A stretch of 64,000 nt of DNA from Entonaema liquescens (Eukaryota; Ascomycota; Sordariomycetes; Xylariales; Xylariaceae). Below, piece after piece: positions 1-12,571 of the stretch. The stretch covers positions 746,001-810,000 of the forward strand of contig CADCSX010000011.1 of the NCBI GenBank assembly GCA_902805475.1. The letters run 5' to 3'. The first letter of the stretch is position 1. The number at the start of each line of letters is the position of its first letter. The translations under genes were made by a program, and so were the position numbers. The notes under the pieces are model-generated. The model was not told the origin of the DNA and ran no database searches. It worked only from the letters and a program-made list of their open reading frames with translations.

Positions 1-3000
1 TTTCTATCATCATCGAACGATTGTTAAATCTGCCTCACCGTGAACCGAAAGGATGCCGGTATCCCGCAGCACATTAGCCCACCTGAAATACCTGACTTGG
101 TCGGATATACTGAAAGGTATGGTGTAAAGTAGGTATTTCTAATAGAATATCAAGGTAACAAGACTAAATATTGTGTTTTCATCAACGCCGCCCCGTTCCA
201 GCAAGAGATTTTTTTTTTTTTTTTTTTGCTGACGCTGAATATGTTATCGCTATGATAGAAGTAATAGTATTTAATGACGGAGTGGCTTTACTCCACATGG
301 CTATGGCCTTTTCATAACGGGCCAGTTGCGGGCGCTAGGAGTCTGTGTTTACTTAGGAGGCACCCATGTAGGTAAGAGAGTCGATTTCGTGCGACATACT
401 AAAGCAGTAATATACATAGGGGATAGTTTTGAACGCCGTTGCCCTCCTCGTATGAGTATCCATAGGTTTTGAGCTTATATAACTGCTCGTTTACCTAGAT
501 ACACTTAGGATAATTGTTGCGATCCCCTTATGATGTTCTCCATCTCTTCTTATGGTGTGCGGACTGACGGTGGTTGAGGTTTACTATATCCACCCGCTAG
601 GATAACCGACCCCTTCCGACGACCGCGCTTTTGTCTCGACTTGTGGTTGTCCCTCTTGGTCTCTGTGCCCTTCTCACGGCGTTTGAAAAGCCCGCACAGC
701 ATGATGTATAGAAGTGGTCACAGCTTATTGGCTTAGGGTGCTAAGGAAGTGATTCTGGCAGTTGTGATTTGACTAGGTAGGCAATTTTCGAGATGAGTAC
801 CAATCTGACGAAAGTGCGAACGGGAAGTATTAATGTAATAAGAGATCGGGTAGTTAATAGAAAGGGATATTACCTCATGCGAGTGGCTCTAAGCTGGGCA
901 TCCAACCTTCCTTTGACTAGACGATATTGTGAGAGCTGGGAAGGAGAAGTAAACGTAGCTTTCAGGATGTATTTATTTTTTGACCAGAATGTGGACTCGT
1001 CTCATAGTCGAGGCCATTGGCGAATAAGCCCTAGGGTTATGAAAAGCAGACAGGACATTATTCTGCAAGAAGCTGCCAAATGGACCGTAATAGATGCTAT
1101 TTGAGGTGGCTTGTATACCAGGGTATCTTTGTGGGGATGCTTGGATGATTGGGTTGATACCAAGTATGCATGCTTAACGCACTGACTGAGGCTCTACTGG
1201 AGGAAGACGCTACGATCGCAGGGTTGGCGTAATCGTTGTCGAACCGTGGTATATGTACGCGCCCCTGTAATTCCGCGCCGGTAGACGCAGGCCCTCGGAA
1301 ATAATAGGAATAGATGCATGGCCAATAGACTGTACGTAGTGGATAATGTTTATTATTACATTTACGCTTGATTTGAATAGTGAAATATATTCAATTTTCC
1401 TCTGGTACTAGGATAGTAAGGTGGAATTCTTCACGTCTCTGTCACCGAGTAAGATCCCTCATCGCGTGAGGGAAAAACAAAGAAAAAAACGGTAGATGAC
1501 CCTGGTCTTATAAGAAGTAGATACTTATCGGAGACTAATCTAGTCTTGGACGATAAAGACTACCTGGTATCAGTCTTCCACAGTTTGTTTATGAAAACCG
1601 GCACCATGCTCATTTACTCTCCCTATTGTGGCGAATGTAATAACGGTGCGTCACTTCTTTTTGACAGTTGGGCGTAACCCACTCGAGCCAAGGGACTGCC
1701 AGGGGTGAGATCCCAGCGTATTGGGTATGTTGAGTGGGACACCCCTCCGCTCCGTCAATGGGACGCAACATTTTAAAATCAGTTGCTGCGTCTCTAAGAC
1801 ATCCAGCATCGAAATCCCGTAGCATGCTGCGTACAATGTGCAATATGGTCTGCACATGCGGAATGCAAATATTCTCTCTTTCGTACTTCCAAATTTTCCG
1901 TCGGCTTGATCTCGTCATCGCGAAGCTTCAGCAGCGATTCATAGGCTCAGAATTTCCCCCTTTTGTTTCATCATGCGAAACCAGCCAGCGATAGGCCGCA
2001 TAAGCAGCCTCTTCATCTATCCAAGGCAACCGTATTTGGCTGATAAGACATTCATCTCCGGGGGTAGCTCTGGCTCTCAAAATATCTCCGCGCGATGTCC
2101 CCTATCTAATCGGCGTACCACATAGACACCTAAGTAGGTAGTTATGTGTGGGTGTAAGTGGGTGTATGTGGCTAAGTTAGTGCCTTTCGAGCCTCTTATG
2201 ATTGCTTCATAGATTGCTTCCAACGTCCAACTTCTCTTCCCCCTCCTATATTCATGCTTCTCGTGGAAGTCGATAAAGTCCAATTGGTATCAACTCTTAA
2301 GGGGCAGACTAAGAATCCGAAGCTGCGGTCCCCGAATCTTGGCGGCAGCTGAACGGTACGGGCCGGTTCAAGTGGGGCATGAACACCGTGCCGAAAACAA
2401 AAGGGGCGAGCCGAACCGGCCACGATAATTCAAATGCGGGGTACGAGATCTGTCCGATCTCATAACCGGGCTCATTTAAAAGCCTATGACCATATACCCA
2501 CAGATGACAAACTCTCTGCAACCATGGCCCGCAGTTTAGACTGTCACCTGTGCTGCGCGTAGGCTCACCAATCAACCGCCTGTCTCGAAGTGTTGGCGCA
2601 TGCGCATGACCTTTCGTCTTCTCGACATTCCTTATTGAGTTAGGTGCATATAGTCTAACCTATATCGAAGGAAATACTGGGCTCTTCATAGACCCGGGCA
2701 TGGAGGATTGTAGTATCCCCCGTTAAGTTCGAATCTTGTTCTTTTGCTGCCCCCAAGCCAATACTTATTAGCTGAGTAGAAGGGTTCGTCAGTATATCTC
2801 GCAGTGAGTCGAACAGCAATCAACTTCAACGTCGTTACATTGATAGTACCCGTAAGAGATCATTCGTCGTATCGAGACTCGCTAGGAAGAGAACGATCTC
2901 TGATGAAGATGGGCTGGTTGCAGTATGGCCACGGTGCTTCCTCTAAGAATAAAACTTAGAACAAAAAGTTATGCCACAACTAAGGCGGAAGAAGAGTTGG

Positions 3001-4815
3001 TCTTATTCCTACGTACACGCTCGGAAAGTGGGGTGGATTCTTGTTGAGCGGGATAACTATTGGGTATCACAATGGCTTGGGTGCCCCTTGCTATTGTGCT
3101 CAGTTCAGTCTCACCCAACACTCATTCCTCGCGTTAGCACTATCATCGGAGTTTTATTAGTCGATTTACGACTAAACGAGGCCTGTATGTATAGCATACC
3201 ACATTAGAAAGACTCCTATTCGCCTAGGAAGTATTCATTGCTCCGAACCTTCCATGTTTCACTGAAGTGATCTTTCTGACTACACCCCACATTATGTCAG
3301 GATTGATGGCTCCTCTAATTATCGTGTTTAAAAACACGAACTGGAATCTGATACACATCGGGATCTTTTTAGCTTGGGCTTTACTGCCCTTTTCAGGATA
3401 GGTTGCACCCGTCTCAGGGCTCAGACGTAACATGGTTATGCTCTCTATTGATGCTATTCGCATTTTAGGTATACTAGTGACTTTGAACATAGTATATGAA
3501 GCTTCTTTTGACAGCTTATAACCCATCCGACGTAGGGTCGCCTTTAAACCTCCCTATTACGTCGAAAGCTAGTAACTAGATACCTCTGTTGTATGAACTT
3601 AGAGACAGCTACTCGAACAATAACACGGACTACTCGATAGACTTAATGCTTCAATGTAACATACTATCGAGCGGGGTGACCTTTAATGGTAAACTTAGGA
3701 GCAAAGCCCCACCAACACTATTGTTGAACTCAGCCTATAACCTTGAGCTTCTGTAGTGATGCGAGATACTTAGGAGAGGAGTTCTAGTAATAAGGAGGGG
3801 GTCGTGCATCACTATATGCTTCTTTCACCGATATAACCAGGGTCGCACGGCCCCTATATGACGGGAATCGTACCAATATGAACGAGACCAGCCAAACATT
3901 ATCGTATAAGAGTAAGTCTATTACCTATACTAATTTATAACTTCCTGAAGGCTGCGTTCATTTGACTCTGTATCGGAATCATGCAGAGTTCATGTCGGAA
4001 GAGTCTCAAGCAATACGATATCCAGTTATTCTAGCACATGACCCCCACTGCCTTGACCTTCCGTCGGTTGTATCCATAGCCACGATATCAATGATCGTGA
4101 CTCTCAGCCGCAATCATCAATGGCGAACGTCAATGGCATTCTGGACTTTGATGCCCAACGCTAGAAACGGAAGTGATGCCATCTAACTTCTACGCCAGGT
4201 GGCTTTTGTGCTACTCCAGATACCAGGAGCCTGGTTTAGCATGATGCTAATACCGCCATTTACGAGGCTGTTTTAATAGGACACTAGGTGTCCTTATTCT
4301 CACAAGATCGCCGTCGGCAGGTAATTTGCCAAAATAGGTAGATGTTGGCTCAGAGCTTTCGAAATGCTGCACTCCTTTGTCAGCGCGCTAGATCTTATTG
4401 GCTCCCCTCAGCATACCACTTTTATGTTAAGAGCTAGGCACCTTTAATGAAGGAGCTAGTGCAATATATTAATGAGGCGTGCGCCGATATCTGCCCTCCT
4501 CACCGCTCTATCGCTGTTCGCACTTAACACGTACGGCATTGAAGCATCTTCTCTTGAGATCAAATCGCGCTACACCCTCCTCGAGATACTGGCCAATTCT
4601 CCGACCTCATTTAGGGGGCTAAATTGGGTTCCAAGCATACTAGATAGTTGTAAATACTCTTGTCAATCACTCATATCGACGATCGATGTGACGATGTGTC
4701 TGGCGGGGCTGGACGGTGAGCCTAAGGCTCCGCATATAAAATCAGGGAGGAATGCTAGGATAGCAGAAATATGGAATACTTAGAGACCATCGTACCTCAG
4801 AAAGGCTCCTTTAGA
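1..4815. other. Gene-poor region, no recognisable gene
   Basis: This stretch has only short open frames on both strands, none longer than about 103 codons, and none that I could assign to a family or extend through plausible introns. It has a T homopolymer of about 19 bases at 209-227. Base composition is mixed, unlike the A+T block at the other end of the window. Its last part (about 4770-4815) is probably 5' leader of the DUF6594 gene, because an in-frame ATG lies at 4771. Confidence 0.6.
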
Positions 4816-6210
4816 ATGGCGGACTCATCTAGTACTATCCCGGTACTCCCGCTAAACAACATGCAGTCGCACAACGGGAACGTTGCGCGGCAACCCACAA
4901 CTACCACTTATAAGCCGCAACAAAGTATGAGAGGTTCGCAAACTTACTCTAGCATATACGAAAGGATTGCATCCGGTAGGCTGTCCTATAAAATCTGATT
5001 TTGATTTTAGATACATGTTTCATTAGTTAATACCTTTGTTCTAGCCAAGAAGGCAGCTGGCTTAGAGGAAGACGACTTCTACACCGATGAAGATGTCCGT
5101 AAGTAGAACTATCACACATGATTCTCCGTCGAGGGAAGCCACAAGATAACAATGTCCAGTGAACTACTCGCCTAGGGGGTGGCCGTCGATAGCTTCGCAG
5201 CAGATGTACTTTGGCAACCATAACAGCCATAGGGGCTTCGACCCCCTGGCACACTACATCCTCACGTCCTACGAACTGAAGCTCTCCGTTATCGAGGATG
5301 AACTAGACAGGATGAACTGCGAGGATAACGAAGCGGGAGGAAAGCCGCTACGATCCCTCCCTTTCAATCGCAAGCAGTTCGTCGCTCGTTGCCGCCAGGG
5401 GGTCGGACATCTGCCTCTGCAGTGCTGCGGTCCGAACCTAGACGGGCTCGACCGGGAGACGCAGAGGGATAATCTGATCACAAGTGCTAGGATCCTACTA
5501 AGGGAATACTGTAAATTTCGGAGTATGAATTAAAACATGCACAAGCTAATGCCGGATGTCTCTTTAGTCCAGCTTCTTCTCCAACATTGCGACATCAAGA
5601 AACTCCCACGCGTGTCTCGGGCCGCGCACGAGGCGCATTTCGAAATCGCACGGAAGCATCAGAAACTCAACGATGAAGCATGTGCATTCCAGCGCTACAT
5701 CGACGATTTCGTCAGCACCGAGCCAGACGCGCACTTCGGACGGTTCGAGTCTCTCCTATACTATGTGAACGATCGCCGGTTCATGGTGAGTCGGATTTAT
5801 TAACCCCCCTAATCCCTCACCCTATCTATTAGCCTCTTTACACTCGCCTACGGACTAACCTACCCCTTAAGAAACCACTAAAGCACCTCTTCTGCTTTTT
5901 CAGCCGTTCGACTCTCCCCTTTTCCATCCCACCCGACGGCCCACACATAACCTACAGCCTGCGGCCCTTCCGATTTTTCCTCAAGATCTTCCTTGCAATT
6001 GGCAGCCTATCGCTCTCCCTCTTGCCCGTCGCGCTCCTATTCTTGGAGACGGGTTGGTCGCGCGGCGGATACCTGGCTGTCGTTACCGTTTCCTCAGCTA
6101 TCTTCGCTGTTGTCGTGCTGGCCTTTGAACCGCGGACGGTGCCTATGCTCGTCAGTCTTAACGCGTACTTCGCCGTGCTGTCCACATTCCTATCGAACTT
6201 ACCTATGTAG
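4816..6210 (+). CDS. DUF6594 domain membrane protein, five exons
   Basis: The model is exons 4816-4924, 5045-5098, 5160-5510, 5568-5785 and 5833-6210, giving 369 residues. All four introns (120, 61, 57 and 47 nt) have standard ends (GTATGA, GTAAGT, GTAAAT, GTGAGT; all AG acceptors), and the phases agree. The third intron removes the in-frame TAA at 5531 that otherwise splits the reading frame. The N-terminal part has a RGWPSIASQQMYF segment and a LRSLPFNRKQF segment, typical of fungal DUF6594 proteins. The middle is charged and helical. The C-terminus has three membrane helices (about residues 296-315, 323-342, 346-366), ending in an AYFAVLSTFLSN motif like the family's conserved last helix. 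DUF6594 has no established biochemical function. An ATG at 4771 in the same frame would add 15 residues; I chose 4816 because MADSSS fits better as a start. It is convergent with the MFS gene. Confidence 0.85.
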
Positions 6211-6639
6211 TTACGGTGCGATTCGATAACAAGCTGATGCTGCATGAGGTCTAAGCTACTCTTCAGTACTAAGGGATGGCTACGTACGCGACAAGAGATG
6301 ACAAGAGTGAGTAGTGAAAAGGAGTTACGAGGTATGATGAGTAGGGTAAGACAAATAAGATTCCATTCATGACCAGAAGCTTACTATTCCGCGATATAGA
6401 TTCCTAGATTGCTTATTCTAACAGTTTTTGAGGGTATAGGGATAGAGGTTATAGTGTAGTGAACATAAGGTCGTCTTGAGACGAACCCGATCAGTCTTTA
6501 TTATTATATATTAATTCTCATTCTGTCTAACCTATATTCGACCCTCATTCTATATATTAAAAGGCCATCATAACAGCCGTTACTGTAAGCCACCCTCATA
6601 TAGTATGCACAAGAAGGGAGGTAGTCCATGCGCAAGCAT
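6211..6639. other. Intergenic, convergent 3' ends
   Basis: This is the short A+T-leaning spacer between the 3' ends of the convergent DUF6594 and MFS genes. It presumably holds both 3' untranslated regions. I see no further gene or repeat in it. Confidence 0.6.
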
Positions 6640-8598
6640 CTATTCCCTTTCGCTACGAGAGAGAGTGGAGTGTAACTTATGTTGCTTCATTAATGATATG
6701 CAAACAAGCTCCATAAGCACCAGGGCGAGCATCGTATACCACACGCTCCTAAATGCTTCTATGGACGATGCTATTACACCGTCGTGCCAGCCATCAGGGA
6801 GGTGCTTCAACTCGTCTAAATTGTCTCTGATTTTCTTAATCTCTTCCGCGGCCCCGGGGAGATCGCCGAACCGCCCCCATAGCTCTGACTTAAGCACGTT
6901 CTGATAGATGGCCGATGCTACGGTAATGCCAACCGTCCCGCCAACAGATCGAAACGCGTAAGTAGCAGAAGTAACTACGGCTTGGTGGGTGTGGTCTATA
7001 GCTGCTAAACAAGCTAAGAGCGTGATAGTAAGCATACCCCGTGGCCGGAACCGAGAAGGAAGAAGGCAATCATTAAGTGCCACACTGGGGAGTTCTCATC
7101 GAGGGTCGTGAGGATAAGAACACAGACAACCTGTAGTGATACAGCAGAGATACCCAGGGCCAACTATTGAAGGTTAGCATTTTGTGGAAACAACAAAATT
7201 GCTTACTGTAAATGTCTTAATTCGGAATAGGGGTGGGATATAAAGTAGATTACTCGAGATCTCGAATGGCCCTCTACGTCTGGAAAGGGAATGATGCATA
7301 TGAAGCTGAATATAGAAGCTATTAAGAACTTACTGCTCCACAGTTAGCATATGCACTGAATAAAAGTCTAGGTATAAGATTGAGGAGTAGGATTCGAAAC
7401 TCCGGGATAGATCCTTCTCATACATACCATATCGACCGGTTCTCTTCATAACGAGCCCACTTCCAATAGAGCAGATAGATACCCCGATAGGTGCAAAAAG
7501 GATTACTAGGCCGGAATCCGTCGACGAACTTCCCCGAGACTGCATGTAAAGAGGAACATAGAAGAGAGCCATTAGGTTTATCATAGTCCCTAATAGATTT
7601 GTCATGCAAGCAGTGAAAACAGTCCGATCTAATAGAAGTCGCACCGGGATAATCGGTTGCTGGGCACGGGATTCCCAGATGATAAAGGTAACAAGTGCTA
7701 CTAGCGAAAGAGGCAAAGTAGTTAGCGGTAAAGGATGAATCCATGGAACTAAGTTCCCACCGGCATTCAAGCCGAGCAATAACAGCACCAGAAATAGAAT
7801 AAGTGTGAATACGCCTGTGAAGTCAATACGGGCTAGGTATGACTTCTCCGATACTTTGGGTGGTATATGAACGAGGTAGGCGACTAGACAAGCCGAAACT
7901 AGAACTAGAGGAACCTGGATCAGAAAAGCCAGACGCCAGCCCCAAGAAGAATTGTCGTTAACCAGACCACCGAAGATGCCACCTAGCATGGCACCACCTC
8001 CGTAGCAAATATTTCCGATCCCTTGGATAACTCCTCGGTTCCGCAAAGGAACGAGATCGGTACCGACAAAAGTGGATATGGACATGAGGCCACCGCCTCC
8101 GAGGCCAGCGACGACTCGTCCGAATATCATAATACTCTGATCCTGTGCAAGACCGCAAATCAGGTTACCGGCAGCAAACAAGACGTTGCTAATCACAAGA
8201 CCGGGGCCCCTCCCGAAGATATCCGTCAGCCTCCCGGAGATGGGCTGGCAGGCGGCATTGGAGATGAAGTAAGCGGTTGCGAGCCACGACAACAAACTCA
8301 AAGATTGGAACTCGCTCGATATAGGTCCTGAGAGGGTGGCGATGATAGTGGAATCGATAGCGCCGAGGAACACGCCTACCCAGCAGGTGAAGAGGATGAG
8401 CCATAGCTTAAACCCTTTCACTTCCTCGACGATAACAGTCTGCTCTTCGCTGGTGTTGACCAACGTGGATTCCCCGGCCGATACACCATTTCCATTCGGG
8501 CTACCTAGTAGCGGTGTTCTCTCGTCGTTCTGGACGGGAGAGTTCCCGTTCGCCGGGATTGGCGGAACATGATGAGCGGAGACATCATTGGTCGCCAT
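6640..8598 (-). CDS. MFS transporter (DHA2/Vba-like), frame broken near the 3' end
   Basis: The first exon (8598 to 7428) encodes 390 residues. It starts with a polar N-terminus of about 60 residues, followed by helices 1 to 10. These include a GRLTDIFGRG loop (MFS motif A) and a RVVAGLGGGG segment, as in 14-helix drug or basic amino acid transporters of the DHA2 group (fungal Vba proteins). The exon ends at RTGRYG before a GTATGT donor. The rest of the protein lies between 7163 and 6640 and includes a GMLTITLLACLAAIDH segment and a QAVVTSATYAFRS segment, both characteristic of the family. Two problems remain. The simplest intron (7427-7164) joins the exons out of phase. A second break occurs at the C run 7037-7040, where one more base would restore continuity from LLGSGHG to GMLTI. 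The gene is therefore a sequencing-damaged intact gene or a recent pseudogene. Substrate is unknown; basic amino acids or drugs are family-level guesses. Confidence 0.75.
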
Positions 8599-11000
8599 AA
8601 CAGCAACTCTTTTGTATAAGTCAGAACACCCACCACCTTTACTTCCCTATACTATGTGTCGAAATCCGAAAGTCGTCGGGCTTGTTAGCATTAGAACCGG
8701 ATGAACTATATTTGGTATTAATGAAAGAGAATGAGGTTAGAACAAGAGTACGGTGAGATGTTCACTCTAATTACTTAAAGTGGGAATATCAAGATGGCGA
8801 AATCGGATTTAAGAGTTATGTTGTTATGTCGTAGTCGGGGTTCAGGTAGCTTAGGGGCGGTTGCGACGCTAAACAATTCAATGTCTAGCCCGAGTATCGG
8901 CACCTAGCGTATGCCTTATCGGGAGTAGGTACGCTTATGACATGGGTAGCTGCGTTGGGATAGCATTTGGCGATATCTTTTTTAGGATATTTTTAATAGA
9001 ATGCTAACAAGATGATAGAGATTTATATATCAAACAAAGACTCACATATAAGTATAGTATAGAGCTTAACGTGCGTCACAAAGAATAATATATTGAAAGT
9101 AACGTACTTAGGTCGATACAAGGGTACTTACATACATAATCTCTTAGCTCCCGATGGTTAACGCTAAGAGATTTGAGACCCAAACTCAATAGTTGCTCGG
9201 GAAACGATGAGTGGCGTATAAGTATTGAACCACTATTACATCGGAACAGTATAAAGCAATTCCATTTCCAGACAAATTATGACACGATGCAAAGATAGGA
9301 AGTTAATACTTAGGTAGTCTATTGATTACATTTAATTGAAGTTCCTGTGTCTACAGTCGTCATTCTCAAAGCCGCAGCAGCTTTTAGGAAATCCGAAAGG
9401 GTACGTAATCTTGGTACCACTGCCGAAGGATGCGGGACTGACATCATAGGCGCCACATGAATAGCGGGCTACATAGGTAGTACAAGAGGTAGCCGGGCAG
9501 AACGGAGTCAAAATAGGTGGCGCACGGGCTTAAATAGCACACCATAATTTCTAATACTTTATATCAAATCTTCTACTTATTGTATTAAAGAAAACGTGAA
9601 GATTAAGCATTATAAAAATTAGTAAGTTAATACTAACTGACTGTTATTTATTATAATAAGTTTTATTCATTTTTATATCTTGTGGTATGCTGTGTAAACC
9701 CTATCTTGTAATCTGATGTGCTTGTAGATGTTGATAGTGGGTGCGCCAGCTTTTTTGACGCCCTTCTGCCGGGACAACTTCCATGTAAACATGTAACGAG
9801 CCGCCGAAGACTACCTCTGCGAGTGTCCGATATATAATCGGGAGATATATAAAATACGGAAGAATTTTGGTCCAAACAAGTAAGAATTTACAGGTGGCGC
9901 TGAACGTGAATAGGTACCTAAGGTAGCTATAAAAATTAACAGACAAAGACAAGGAACTAATTCTCCACGTATATACTCGAGTAGAGTGAGACAATATAAG
10001 CATGGCAACCCAAATGTCTCGGGGACCAGCTTGGAAGCTCTACCTCTTATACTCACGGAGAATATTCTTTAGCCCATCATTTTCTTGCGGTTATTTCGGG
10101 AAAAGAAAAATAAATGAAATGTCAAACTACTCTGTTCCAGTGTTAGCCATGGTTGTGAATACAAGCAACGGCGCATCTGCAAAGCCGATTTTCTGTCCTT
10201 CGTCTGTTAGAGCGTCCGGTGAGAATAGCGCCAATATACAAGCCCTTGTGAAAGATAGTGGCTCAGCGCTTACTCTTAGGTGGCGCCTATAGGCTGTGTT
10301 TACGTTCGTTACTTCTTCATGAGCGAAAAACAGCGCTTTTTGCAAGTGGCACTGGCCATTTACAACTCTTGGAAAGCAAACGAGGTTCCAGTTGATTGTG
10401 GCTGAGCTTAAAAATAGAATGCCCCTTCTCCCCCGCCCCTCTTCTCCCCCGGGGGACCCTCACTATTACATTACACGCAATCGCTATTCATCAGCGTAGG
10501 TCATTTGATGTCAGCTAAGGTCCCATTAGTACATTTATTAGTACATGTTGCTAGGCATTGCTAGGCATAAACACAAAAACATTCAGGATACATTACTTAT
10601 CATAATAATTCACTCGACCCGACCATAACTAACTTTCTTTAAGTCTCCAGTTCTCCTATTTTTCGGAAAGAGAAAAAAAGGAAATTTGACAAGTTTGATA
10701 TTTGAATCAACATTAACTAGCTTGCGCGACAATCGACTCGACTACTCGAATTCGAGTTGAAACCTCGTCCGAAGCCCTTGTCATTTTACGTTTCGACATC
10801 GTCATCAGCCGCAACGCCGCCCCTAAAATACGACGTAGCCTGCTTGGCTGTTTCCGTCCTGTAAGCTTCTTGTCGCACTTTTACTTTTTTTCAAGCCGAA
10901 ATCTTCTAGATGTTGGCAAACCTGTCGACGTAAACTTTTTAACTACTCCAGAATCGTCATATTAACCTTTCGTCTACAAATTTTAGTGTAGCCATTAAAA
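8599..11000. other. Intergenic region between divergent MFS and MARVEL genes
   Basis: The two flanking genes diverge, so both promoters should lie here. About 9540-9670 is strongly A+T rich. Short open frames occur at 9663-10345 on both strands but overlap each other and match no family. A CT/C-rich tract lies at about 10425-10460. I recognise no gene, RNA or mobile element. Confidence 0.55.
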
Positions 11001-12005
11001 ATGGCATTATTTGAGAAGTTAGATGTCAACCCCGATAAGGTGCCCAACGTCAAACTCGGCCTCCACATCTTCCAAGGCGTCCTCGCCATAGTAATATTTA
11101 TCCTTGAAATCGTCTTATTTCGAGCTGATGATTCAGTTATTAACGGTAATAACGGATGGCCTTTTGGATTAGTAAGCATGTCTCATTCTCTGTTCTCCCC
11201 TCCCGAAACATAGAGAGATGGATATCAACTTACAAGATTTGTGGTAACAGTGTTTCCTATCTATCCCAGCTTGGTTATACCTAGCTTTAGCGCCGCGATT
11301 TGAACGAACTCGAAAAGCCGCTCAGCCGCATGTAATGGTAGTTACCGACACAGTCTTCACCATCTTCTGGCTATCCGCTTTCGCTAGTCAGGCCGCCTAT
11401 AATACTGCCAACTCGTGCGGAAAAGGTTGCGCCGTTAGCAAGGCCATTGTCGGAATCGGATTCTTCGAAACGTGGGTTTCCAACCAACAAGATAGTCTAC
11501 TTGAACTCGAACATTTTCCGCTGACTACTTGCATAGATTAGCTTGGGCTGCAACCACAGCCGTCAGTGTATACACTCTAAGATACTACCAGCGTACCGAG
11601 AGTCTACCTGGTTACGACAACATCGGGGCCAGCCAAAACATCGACCCGGATAAGGCAGCGTTCTCGATGGCACCCCACGACGAGGAAGCTTATGCGCCCG
11701 TGCAGATGGATGATCACCACGACGATGACCATCATGACGGTCCTTACGACCCGGATTCATTCGGTGGACGATTTGACAACGACACCTCGTACCGACCCCA
11801 CAGCACGTCTCCAGCTCCCCTCGAGAACCCCTTCGACACCTACAGAACACACAGCACATCACCGGCGCAGAGCGATCCGTACGGCGACCCCTATGGCTCG
11901 CAGACATCCAGGCCTCACATATACGCACCGCCTGCGGCCGAGGAGTTCGACGACGACAGACCAGTACAATTCCCCAGCGCGAACTACGACCGGACGTTGC
12001 ATTAA
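11001..12005 (+). CDS. MARVEL-type four-helix membrane protein
   Basis: Exons 11001-11171, 11251-11471 and 11537-12005 give 286 residues. Introns are 79 nt (GTAAGC to AACAG) and 65 nt (GTGGGT to CATAG, with a CTGAC branch point), and phases agree. Four hydrophobic helices are seen: an HIFQGVLAIVIFILEIVLF helix, a WPFGLCFLSIPAWLYLALA helix, a VVTDTVFTIFWLSAFASQAA helix, and a fourth from AIVGIGFF to VSVYTL. The loop between helices three and four has paired cysteines (SCGKGC). This layout, with a PRF..TRK turn after helix two, matches fungal MARVEL-domain proteins, which are usually plasma membrane or vesicle proteins. The cytosolic tail of about 120 residues is acidic and low in complexity, with Asp/His clusters (DDHHDDDHHD) and a repeated HSTSPA motif. 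Start is the first ATG in a good context. No specific function can be assigned. Confidence 0.85.
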
Positions 12006-12571
12006 GGCGTGTTTTCTGTTGGCGTAACGTAACGATTTCCTGTTTCCGAGGATGCGTTTAGGGGAGCCCCATGATGACCTTGGGAAAAGTTGCAAGACCG
12101 CCTACCTACCTAGGTATGTAGGATAGGGGGGTCGTTTGGGACAGGGTGGCTGGCCAAGTACAAAAAACTTTCACGACGGTGATCGGTGTTCCGGATGCCT
12201 GTTTCATTGTGGTACTGAGGGATACCAGGATAGTACCTACGATTGTTGCGTTTTATATTTTGTGTGTTCCGATGGCATACTGTGTGCAAATAGACCTTGC
12301 AGGGAAAGGGTAAATATTGGCTTGATATCATCATCAGCAACATTCCACGGTTGCGCTTCTGTTGCTTTGGACAATGCGTCATAGGAGGTATGCTTAGGTA
12401 GACTTGAGGGATAGCTAAGTAAGCTCATGCTTTTTTGAAGAATATAACCGAGGGCCAGCTTCTTAACTAGCCAAAAATACTAAGATCCATAACATAACGC
12501 CTTGCAATGCAGTTATTGAACATCCTATCCGTCTATCCGCCAGATCGACCCCCTTTTGATTTTCCTTTTTT
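12006..12571. other. Intergenic, convergent 3' ends
   Basis: This is the spacer between the MARVEL gene and NOP16, which converge. It contains an imperfect CCTAGG-centred palindrome at about 12101-12121. Several short open frames occur on both strands, none with family features. Confidence 0.55.

Noticed and set aside
1794..2101. Two adjacent minus-strand frames (58 and 50 codons) that read protein-like, as if split by one frameshift
   Set aside because: Each piece is short enough to arise by chance, no family was recognised, and no flanking exons could be joined. A translated search with both frames would settle it.
5531..5533. In-frame TAA suggesting a split or pseudogenised DUF6594 gene
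   Set aside because: It falls inside a 57-nt intron with good donor, branch and acceptor, and removal keeps phase and family similarity.
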